Assembly (NCBI GenBank): GCA_028277795.1
Contig: JANQFP010000051.1
Span: 1 to 46,448 of the forward strand
Direction of reading: 5' to 3'
DNA from: Rhodospirillales bacterium
GTDB lineage: Bacteria; Pseudomonadota; Alphaproteobacteria; Rhodospirillales; JANQFP01
Length of the DNA: 46,448 bases
A program made the translations under genes and the position numbers. The notes under the pieces were generated by a model. The model saw nothing but the letters and a program-made list of their open reading frames with translations, was not told the DNA's origin and made no database searches. Below, in pieces: positions 8,326 to 14,622 of this stretch (within the stretch, counting starts at the first letter, position 1; each line of letters begins with the position of its first letter).

Positions 8326-9396
8326 ATGACCCTTCGCTTCGCCGCCCCCGACCTGGTCGCCTTCACCGCCGCCGTGCTGCGCGGCGCCGGCCTCGACGAC
8401 GACAAGGCGGCGACGGTGGCCGACGCCCTGGTGGAGGGTGACCTGCTCGGCTACGGCTCTCACGGCATGCAGCTCCTGCCGCCCTACGTGCGGCTGACCG
8501 AGGAGGGCCGGATGAGCCGCACCGGCGTCCCCGAGGTGGTCGCCGACCGCGGCGCCTGCGTGACCTGGGACGGCCACCGGCTGCCCGGCGCGTGGCTGGT
8601 CCAGCGGGCCCTGGATGCGGCGTTCGAGCGCATCGCCGCGCACGGCGTGGTGTCGGTGGCCATCCGGCGCAGCCAGCACATCGGGTGCCTGGGCGTGTAC
8701 CTGCCCCGGGCCACCGACCGCCACCTGGCCATGGTGCTGATGAGCTCCGAGCCGTCCAGCACCCTGGTGGCGCCCTACGGCGGGCTGTCACCCCTGCTCA
8801 CCACCAACCCCCTCGCCGCCGCCTGGCCCACCGACGGTGACCCGGTGTGGATCGATTTCAGCACCTCGATCACCAACATGCGGCGGGCCCGGCGCGTCCA
8901 CGGCGAGGGCCGGCGGCTGGCCGGCCCCTGGGTGATGGACAACCGCGGCGTCCCCACCGACGATCCGGCCGCCCTGTTCAGCGAGCCGCCGGGGGCGCTG
9001 CTGCCGGTGGGCGGGCTGGAGCACGGACACAAGGGGTTCGCGCTGGGCCTCCTGGTCGAGATGCTGACCTCGGGGCTGGCCGGGTTCGGCCGCGCCGACG
9101 CTCCGGAGGGCTGGACCACATCGGTATTCCTCCAGGTCATGGACCCCGACGCGTTCGGCGGGCGTGCCGCCTTCGCCCGTGAGACCGGCTGGCTGGCCGA
9201 TGCCTGCCGTGACACGCCGGCGGCGCCCTGGCACCGGGAGCGCGGTCACCGGTCGGTGGCGGTGCCCGGCGACCTGGCCCGCGCCCATCGCCGGCGGGCG
9301 GTGGCCGAGGGGATCGAGCTGGCCGCCAGCCTGCTGCCCGAACTGGAGGAGCTGGCCCGCACCTACGGCGTCGCCATGCCGGAGCCCCGCCGCTGA
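8326..9396 (+). CDS. Ldh2-family (malate/L-lactate-type) NAD(P)-dependent dehydrogenase
   Basis: 356 residues; the ATG at 8326 gives the usual family N-terminus (MTLRFAAPDLVAFTAAVLRGAG). Family hallmarks are GYGSHGMQLLPPYV near residues 45-58, the SQHIGCLGVYLPRA segment corresponding to the catalytic-His loop, and GHKGFALGLLVEMLTSGLAG in the C-terminal half. Members oxidise 2-hydroxyacids or reduce 2-ketoacids, and also act on ureidoglycolate, sulfolactate and imine substrates with NAD(P). It is divergent from the ligase gene, with 115 bases between the starts, and convergent with the fusion gene. Its place in the cluster suggests it prepares or modifies the acid that the ligases activate; that is inference. 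Confidence 0.88.
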   Translation: MTLRFAAPDLVAFTAAVLRGAGLDDDKAATVADALVEGDLLGYGSHGMQLLPPYVRLTEEGRMSRTGVPEVVADRGACVTWDGHRLPGAWLVQRALDAAFERIAAHGVVSVAIRRSQHIGCLGVYLPRATDRHLAMVLMSSEPSSTLVAPYGGLSPLLTTNPLAAAWPTDGDPVWIDFSTSITNMRRARRVHGEGRRLAGPWVMDNRGVPTDDPAALFSEPPGALLPVGGLEHGHKGFALGLLVEMLTSGLAGFGRADAPEGWTTSVFLQVMDPDAFGGRAAFARETGWLADACRDTPAAPWHRERGHRSVAVPGDLARAHRRRAVAEGIELAASLLPELEELARTYGVAMPEPRR

Positions 9397-9533
9397 TGGG
9401 GCCATTATGCCGCCGCGCCAATGAAATGACCCGCCGGGCCATTTCGCGCGAAGGCGGCGGCGCTCAAACGCCGCGCGGGCTTTCCGGCGCGCCGCGACGG
9501 CGCTTCGCGAGTCGATTCAAGGGCGCGCCGGCG

Positions 9534-11774
9534 TTACGCGATCTCCGACCGGAAATCCTCGTACTTGCCGCCGGGCCCGGGGGGGATGCCGTCGACCCGG
9601 GTGAAGGTCAGCCGGAACGGGTGGCCGAGCCGGGCCACCAGGGCCTCGCCCAGGCGCCGCTCCTGGTCCGGCGTCAGGGGGGCGTCCATGACCAGCCGGA
9701 CGTCGATGTCCTCGGGGCTGCGCTGGACGAGCTGGAGCTGGCGCACCGGCGCCGCAGCCAGGACCAGCTCGGCCGGAAAGCTGGGCCACAGGACGTCACC
9801 GGAGGGCAGGACCAGCATGTTGCGCGCCCGCCCCATGATGCGCTCCAGCACCGGCGGGCCGCGCCCTGTCGGGCACGGCTCGCCGGCCTCGGCGAAGTCG
9901 CCGATCTCGTAGCGGATCAGGGGCATGGCGAAGTTGTGCAGGTCGGTGATCACGACCCGGCCCACGCTGCCCGGCGGGCACGGCGCGCCGTCGGCGTCGA
10001 GGACCTCCAGGTACAGGTTCTCCGCCTGCACCAGGTAGTGGTCGTGGTCGGGGCATTGGAGGGCGATGAACCCCACCTCCTGGGCGCTGTAGGTATCGAC
10101 AACCGGGACCCCCCAGCCCTTCTCGCAAGCGCGGCGCTGCCCGCCGGTCAGCACCTCGCCCATGCACGACACCTGCTTCAGGCGGCCCAGGGTCGTGCCG
10201 GTCTCGCGGCTGCGCCCCACCAGGGCCTGGAGGTTGGAGGGATAGGTCAGCAGGTAGTCGGGGTCGATGCCGGCCAGCCAGTCGAGCTGCTCCGTCACCG
10301 GGCGGGTCACGTCGAAGAAATACACGGGCCCGCCATGGTGGGCCGTGGTCCAGGAGGCCGGCGTGCCCGCAGACGCCGCCTCCGCCCGGCGGCCGGCAAG
10401 GGACTGGATGGCGGCCATGGTGCCGGCGAAGTCCCGGCCGTGCCACAGGTGCAAGCGGAGGTTGAGGGCGGCATAGAACAGGTTGGCGACCGCGGTGCGG
10501 GCCACCGTCACCGGCTTGCCCATGGACCCGGACGTGGTCAGCTCGAAGACCTGCCCGTGATCCTTGGGCACGGCGCGGCTGCGCAGGGCGGTCCCGGCGC
10601 TCTGCACCTGGTCCCGCGTGAGGGTCGGAATGCGGCTCCAGTGCTCGGGCGTCAGCCGGCCGCGGCCGACCGACCTGAGGAGGGCCAGCCGGTCGCGATA
10701 GAAGGGCACGGTCACGAAGGCATGGGATGCGAGCAGCTCGAGCTGGCGCATCTGCCAGGCCAGAAGGTGCGCCGGCGGCCACCACTCGGACTCCGCGAGC
10801 TGATGGACCACGGCCAGCAGCCGGGCCTCGTTGGGCGCCGGCAGGGCCGGCCAGCCGATGCCGTCGATCCCCGAGCGGACGGTGCGCGGGGGTTCGGCCC
10901 CCGGCCCCGCTCCGCGCCCATGGGCCGGGGGGATCGCCCGCAGCTTCATGGATTCCGCCCGGGACACGCGGCGATCGCCGTAGGCGTCCCTGATCTCGTC
11001 GGGGCGAAACCGGGTGGCCTCGTAGCCGAGGCGGCGGGCCATGTCGATCACGCGGGGGTGGCTGCGGACCGTTTCCGGATCCCACGCGGCGTCGGCGGCC
11101 AGAGAATACCTGTCCACCCGAACGTCCTGGGCGGCGAACACCGCGGGCCGGTGCGGAAGCCCGAGGAAATCGAGGACTGGCTCGAGTCCGGTGCGGTTGA
11201 ACAGATCCTCGAACTTGACCCGCAGCCAGGGAACCTGGAGCTCGTCCTCCAGTTCGAGCGCCAGTCCGTGGAGCTCCAGCCAGAAGTACAGGCACTTCTG
11301 AAACCCGTCCAGGTCGGCCCAACGGGACCGGTAGTCCGGGAACCGCACGCCGGCGTCGAAGGGGGTGAGGAGGGCTTTCTCGTTGAGGCCCTCGACGAGC
11401 GGTTGGTCCGCGTAACAGCGGTGCGTGAACAGGGAGCTCGCCGCGCGCACGGGATGCCGCGTCAGGTGGATGACCTGGAAACGCCCGTCCAGCCGCTTGG
11501 CCAGGTAGCGCATGCACGCATAGGCGAACCATCCGGTCTCCAGATAGGGCCGCTGATCGAGCGTGCGTTCGATGGCCTCGATGTGGGCCAGCACCTTGTC
11601 GGCGGTATCGATATGGGCCGGATCGCCCGTGGCGAGGAGTTGCCGCGGGTTGTAGTCGAAGAAGAGCGGCTCGTGCATGGCGACGATGAGGTCGGGGTAC
11701 ACGTGCCGGATCGTGCGGGCGAGCCATTGGGTCCCTGATCGGCCGGTGGCGAGGACGAATGTGGCTTTGTGCAT
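9534..11774 (-). CDS. Sulfotransferase / adenylate-forming enzyme fusion
   Basis: 746 residues with two recognisable enzymes in one frame. Residues ~1-265 are sulfotransferase-like: VLATGRSGTQWLA (8-20) is the 5'-phosphosulfate loop of PAPS-dependent enzymes, and IHLTRHPVRAASSLF (102-116) is the 3'-phosphate-binding segment. A Pro/Gly-rich linker of ~40 residues follows. Residues ~305-746 are a PaaK/CapK-like adenylation domain with P-loop TTSGSMGKPVT (413-423) and the terminal GPGGKYEDFRSE. The second half is a clear paralogue of the separate ligase at 6807-8210. Translation starts at ATG 11774 behind CAGGGGAC. The frame is continuous, with no sign of a frameshift. It would couple sulfation and carboxylate activation; the substrate is unknown. 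Confidence 0.85.
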   Translation of the reverse strand: MHKATFVLATGRSGTQWLARTIRHVYPDLIVAMHEPLFFDYNPRQLLATGDPAHIDTADKVLAHIEAIERTLDQRPYLETGWFAYACMRYLAKRLDGRFQVIHLTRHPVRAASSLFTHRCYADQPLVEGLNEKALLTPFDAGVRFPDYRSRWADLDGFQKCLYFWLELHGLALELEDELQVPWLRVKFEDLFNRTGLEPVLDFLGLPHRPAVFAAQDVRVDRYSLAADAAWDPETVRSHPRVIDMARRLGYEATRFRPDEIRDAYGDRRVSRAESMKLRAIPPAHGRGAGPGAEPPRTVRSGIDGIGWPALPAPNEARLLAVVHQLAESEWWPPAHLLAWQMRQLELLASHAFVTVPFYRDRLALLRSVGRGRLTPEHWSRIPTLTRDQVQSAGTALRSRAVPKDHGQVFELTTSGSMGKPVTVARTAVANLFYAALNLRLHLWHGRDFAGTMAAIQSLAGRRAEAASAGTPASWTTAHHGGPVYFFDVTRPVTEQLDWLAGIDPDYLLTYPSNLQALVGRSRETGTTLGRLKQVSCMGEVLTGGQRRACEKGWGVPVVDTYSAQEVGFIALQCPDHDHYLVQAENLYLEVLDADGAPCPPGSVGRVVITDLHNFAMPLIRYEIGDFAEAGEPCPTGRGPPVLERIMGRARNMLVLPSGDVLWPSFPAELVLAAAPVRQLQLVQRSPEDIDVRLVMDAPLTPDQERRLGEALVARLGHPFRLTFTRVDGIPPGPGGKYEDFRSEIA

Positions 11775-11922
11775 GTCCCCTGCCGGCTCACATAGAACGA
11801 GGTTTCGGTGAAGAACGCACAGTGTCGACTCGGTTGGCGCGCCCGGCCGGAGAGCTTTCGAGCCAGTCCTCCTAAGCCAAGGCTTCGGCCGACTGAAGGT
11901 CGGAAGACACTCCTTCGTCTAG

Positions 11923-11954
11923 CGACCTCCGGGTGGCTTGCCACCCGGAGGTCG
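11923..11954. terminator. Strong 15-bp hairpin downstream of tRNA-Arg
   Basis: CGACCTCCGGGTGGC (11923-11937) and its perfect complement (11940-11954) are separated by only TT. It lies 12 bases beyond the 3' end of tRNA-Arg on the minus strand. No T-run follows on either strand, so it is a processing or termination structure, or an isolated palindromic repeat, rather than a textbook terminator. A second small hairpin (CCGAC-TGAAG-GTCGG) lies just to its left. Confidence 0.45.
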
Positions 11955-11966
11955 AAGAGCGAAGGG

Positions 11967-12043
11967 TGGCGCGCCCGGCAGGATTCGAACCTGCGACCTG
12001 CGGATTAGAAGTCCGCTGCTCTATCCGGCTGAGCTACGGGCGC
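11967..12043 (-). tRNA. tRNA-Arg (anticodon TCT)
   Basis: Read on the minus strand: acceptor GCGCCCG pairs with CGGGCGC, D stem GCTC/GAGC, anticodon stem GCGGA/TCCGC with loop CTTCTAA (anticodon TCT, decoding AGA), T arm GCAGG-TTCGAAT-CCTGC, discriminator G and an encoded CCA. All stems are fully paired. The total is 77 nt. Confidence 0.97.
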
Positions 12044-12063
12044 CGGAGCCGATGTGCGTTCCC

Positions 12064-12360
12064 TCACCGTATGCGGTCGTAGGCGAAGTTGGCCGCATAG
12101 TTCTTGGGGCGGATGCGGCGGCCGTGGGGCTCCTCGACCCGGTAGGGGATGCCGTTGCGCTCGGCGTAGGCCACGGCGTCGTCGCGGCTGTCGAAGGTCA
12201 GCCGCACCTGGCGCATGGTGTCGCCGGAGCCGATCCATCCCATCAGGGGGTCGGCCACCCGCGGCGCGCCGGGCTCGAACTCGAGGACCCACCGGCGGGT
12301 GCCGGCCCGCCCCGACTGCATGGCGGTCTTGGCCGGCTGGAAGATGCGTGCCTGCCTCAT
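12064..12360 (-). CDS. NDUFS4-like accessory subunit of respiratory complex I
   Basis: 98 residues. It matches the ETC complex I subunit family (mitochondrial NDUFS4/18-kDa homologue): N-terminal ARIFQPAKTAMQSGRAGTRRW, the central GWIGSGDTMRQVRLTFDSRDDAVAYAE and the end RPKNYAANFAYDR are all characteristic. The protein associates with the peripheral arm of NADH:quinone oxidoreductase and is typical of alphaproteobacteria. A ribosome-binding site (AAAAGGGC) precedes ATG 12360. It lies between tRNA-Arg and the left end of the island. Before island integration, tRNA-Pro would have been about 45 bases upstream, so the insertion changed the DNA driving this gene. Confidence 0.93.
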   Translation of the reverse strand: MRQARIFQPAKTAMQSGRAGTRRWVLEFEPGAPRVADPLMGWIGSGDTMRQVRLTFDSRDDAVAYAERNGIPYRVEEPHGRRIRPKNYAANFAYDRIR

Positions 12361-12403
12361 GCTGCCCTTTTCCCGTCCGCCTCCCGCGGAGACTGTTCCC
12401 GTG

Positions 12404-12422
12404 TGGTCGGGGAGACTGGATT
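12404..12422. repeat. attL: 19-bp copy of the tRNA-Pro 3' end
   Basis: The 19 bases from TGGTCGGGGA to CTGGATT are identical to 26011-26029. The match ends where tRNA-Pro continues into its T loop (TTGAACC) but this site reads CGCGTC. It marks the left boundary of the island. Confidence 0.92.
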
Positions 12423-12484
12423 CGCGTCACCGCCTCCCAGAGACCCGCAAGAACCCAGCTTTCAAGGCTTTCGGCCGGGTCCTG

Positions 12485-12506
12485 TTGGTCTAACTATTGG
12501 TCTAAC
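12485..12506 (+). repeat. Left arm-type integrase sites (tandem TTGGTCTAAC)
   Basis: Two copies of TTGGTCTAAC are separated by TA. The whole 22-bp block recurs exactly and in the same orientation at 25938-25959. It lies 62 bases inside attL. The arrangement resembles arm-binding sites of lambda-type tyrosine recombinases. Confidence 0.7.
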
Positions 12507-12631
12507 CCTGCCTCGTTCTCAGCGCTCCTGCCCTTGGGAGCGGGGGCATCATATCCGTCTCCGCGGCGGTCGCCAACGGGCCGCTTCGCGTACTCGCGAC
12601 GCGGCGCTCGGCGTTCCGGCTCACTCTTCGT

Positions 12632-13555
12632 TCAGGAAAGGTCATCCCCCTCTTCCTCGTCAATGTCGCGAGCCATTGTCACGAGATGAGTTACATTCGA
12701 ATCAACGCCGTCGGCAATGATTCTATACCGTCTGACGCCTTCTTCGTCTTGGGGCGGGTACAGTGACCGCAGCATGCGGATGCCCTCTACAACATGGTCA
12801 ACTTCGTAGGCCGTACGCTCCTCGCCGCAGCGTTTCAAGAGTCCCGCCCGGAATTCGCCCAATGCAGACAGCAAATTATCCAAATTAGATTCACATGTTG
12901 GCCCATATCTTTCTTCGAATAAGGCGGCCTTAACTTGTCGCACCACATAATCAATTCTACTTAGTTTCTGAGAGAGCGGGTCGGTTCGCATCGTCTGCCT
13001 CCGTACGTTCTCAAACCCTGCAATATGTTTGTAGAGGCTCTCCATTCCAGCTTCCATTGCGTCGATGTGTTCCTTCACAATATGCTCATACTTAACGTTT
13101 CTCTTCTTTATCTCCCCCGTATAGAAGGACCTATACTCGAAGCCACTTTGATTCAACGTGTACCGAACGATGACATGCGCAGCGCCATCACTGCTGATGG
13201 GATGACCAATGACGTGTTTGCGGGCATCGACGAGTGTGCCCTTCTTCAGGAGTTCCGGAACGTGAAGACTCAGGGTCTTCATCACGTGCATCACAGCCAC
13301 CTGGCGGGAGTACATGAGCTGGAGGATTCCGTACGCCAAGAAGTATGGTTCGAGGGTTCGGCGCTGTTCGGTTGGAACTATGCTCAGGAGCGCGCTTTGA
13401 GAATCTCCTATGAAATCCAAGAGCGCACAGATTTCTTCGTAAGCTCCCTTATTGGAGCTGATTTGCTCAAATACAGATTTGTATCCTAATGCCTTGCGGC
13501 ACTTTTCCTCCAGTTCGGAAATTCTCTGAATCCGAGGTTCAAGTAGATCAGCCAT
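12632..13555 (-). CDS. Unknown helical cargo protein (307 aa), lower GC
   Basis: I chose ATG 13555 (MADLLEPRIQRISELEEKCRKALG); the open frame upstream of it is antisense to the next gene. The protein looks mostly alpha-helical, begins with a coiled-coil-like segment and ends in a very acidic tail (DIDEEEGDDLS). There is no signal peptide or membrane segment. Base composition is distinctly lower in G+C than the flanks, with many A/T-ending codons, suggesting separate acquisition. Its position next to the attachment site, in its own orientation, is where satellites and prophages often carry accessory genes such as phage defence. I do not recognise a family; any defence role is a guess from position. 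Confidence 0.72.
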   Translation of the reverse strand: MADLLEPRIQRISELEEKCRKALGYKSVFEQISSNKGAYEEICALLDFIGDSQSALLSIVPTEQRRTLEPYFLAYGILQLMYSRQVAVMHVMKTLSLHVPELLKKGTLVDARKHVIGHPISSDGAAHVIVRYTLNQSGFEYRSFYTGEIKKRNVKYEHIVKEHIDAMEAGMESLYKHIAGFENVRRQTMRTDPLSQKLSRIDYVVRQVKAALFEERYGPTCESNLDNLLSALGEFRAGLLKRCGEERTAYEVDHVVEGIRMLRSLYPPQDEEGVRRYRIIADGVDSNVTHLVTMARDIDEEEGDDLS

Positions 13556-13660
13556 GTTATCAAGGATAGTGCTGCGAGATGCGCTTGCAAGTGGGGGAGC
13601 GCGGCCATCGCCGACTGGCGGTCGCGCGGCGCGGGCTCCGGGGAGTCGTGAGGTGCTGCG

Positions 13661-14317
13661 GTGACTGTCGATGCAGCCCTGGCGAAACTTGCCGCCGCTG
13701 CGGAGAGGGCCGGCCGACCGTTTGACCCGGAGGCGGCGCGCCGTGCGATCGAGCTCGCCGTCGCGCCGTGCGACGACCGGCCGCCGTCGGCGACGGGGCG
13801 GCAACGGCGGGATCACTACGCGAAGCTCCTCGATGCCGTCCGCGCAGTTCGGGAGGGTTACGAGGAATTCCTGTCGCGACCCGGACTTAGCGACCCACTG
13901 GTGTGGGCATGGGGCGAACCCGACTGGACCCATGTGGAGGGCGAGGTTCAGCGCTTTCTGGAAACCGTACGAATCCATGAGCGATGGCTGGCCGTCGCGG
14001 CCGAACAGGCGGCTGGTTCCGTTTCTGCGAAGGGCGGACGGCCCCGGGGCAGCGTGCTGCCCGAACACCGGGCGGTGTACGCCCTGGTCGAAATCTGGCT
14101 GCGCCATGTTGGCGAGCCGGCCGGGTACTCCCAGCCCATCGGCGGGGGTAATCTCCGCGGGCCCTTCGTCCGCTTTGCCCTGGCCGCGTCCAAGGAGTCC
14201 CGGGTCGGCGTCACGAAAGCGCACATCAAAAGCGTGTTGGACAGTTACGACCGCGAGATCATGCGCGTTCGAGCAATGACCCCTGAGAAGAAGTTCGGCC
14301 CGATAGAATCCGATTAA
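13661..14317 (+). CDS. Island protein of unknown function (218 aa)
   Basis: Starts with GTG at 13661. It is helical, with a central GGRPRGSVLPEHRAVYALVEIWLRHVGEPAGYS segment of the type seen in proteins encoded beside phage and island replication genes; its function is not established. The C-terminus (KAHIKSVLDSYDREIMR) is amphipathic. It lies upstream of the AlpA-like and primase genes in the same direction and may open their operon, with a 95-base gap to the next start. Confidence 0.7.
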   Translation: MTVDAALAKLAAAAERAGRPFDPEAARRAIELAVAPCDDRPPSATGRQRRDHYAKLLDAVRAVREGYEEFLSRPGLSDPLVWAWGEPDWTHVEGEVQRFLETVRIHERWLAVAAEQAAGSVSAKGGRPRGSVLPEHRAVYALVEIWLRHVGEPAGYSQPIGGGNLRGPFVRFALAASKESRVGVTKAHIKSVLDSYDREIMRVRAMTPEKKFGPIESD

Positions 14318-14412
14318 ACCTTCAATACTTGCCGCGGTATTTCCGGATTTTTACAAACCGGGCCATTTCGTTTATCCATGTCGAAGTTTTCAACTTCTAT
14401 GGAGCAATCGAA

Positions 14413-14622
14413 ATGACTCGACTCCTTTCCAAGCGGGAGGTCGCAGAACTTCTCGGGGTTCACCCGCTTACCGTGATGAGGCTCGCCGCCGCCGGCGACT
14501 TCCCGCGGCCGATCAAGCTCGGGCGCGGCGTCCAGGCGGCCGTCCGGTTCGACGAGGCTGATGTTAAGACATGGCTGACGGCTAAGAAAGCCGCACACGC
14601 TGCCGAGGCGGTGGTGTCGTGA
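14413..14622 (+). CDS. AlpA-like helix-turn-helix regulator/excisionase
   Basis: 69 residues from ATG 14413, with GGAG at 14401-14404 as ribosome-binding site. The N-terminal winged HTH of the AlpA/excisionase type reads LLSKREVAELLGVHPLTVMR, and a recognition wing with FPRPIKLGRG and AVRFDEADVKTWL follows. In P4-like elements and PICIs, AlpA-type proteins switch on integrase or replication genes or act as excision directionality factors. The GTG of the primase gene overlaps its TGA stop by four bases, so the two are translationally coupled. That coupling suggests joint control of excision and replication. Confidence 0.87.
   Translation: MTRLLSKREVAELLGVHPLTVMRLAAAGDFPRPIKLGRGVQAAVRFDEADVKTWLTAKKAAHAAEAVVS

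Noticed and set aside
8211..8405. N-terminal extension of the 6807-8210 ligase to an upstream Met
   Set aside because: It would run into the divergent gene's start, is abnormally Arg/Ala-rich and has no counterpart in the paralogous fusion protein.
9396..11738. 780-codon plus-strand open frame opposite the sulfotransferase-ligase fusion
   Set aside because: The minus strand encodes clear catalytic motifs; the plus frame has low-complexity GC-type composition and no domain.
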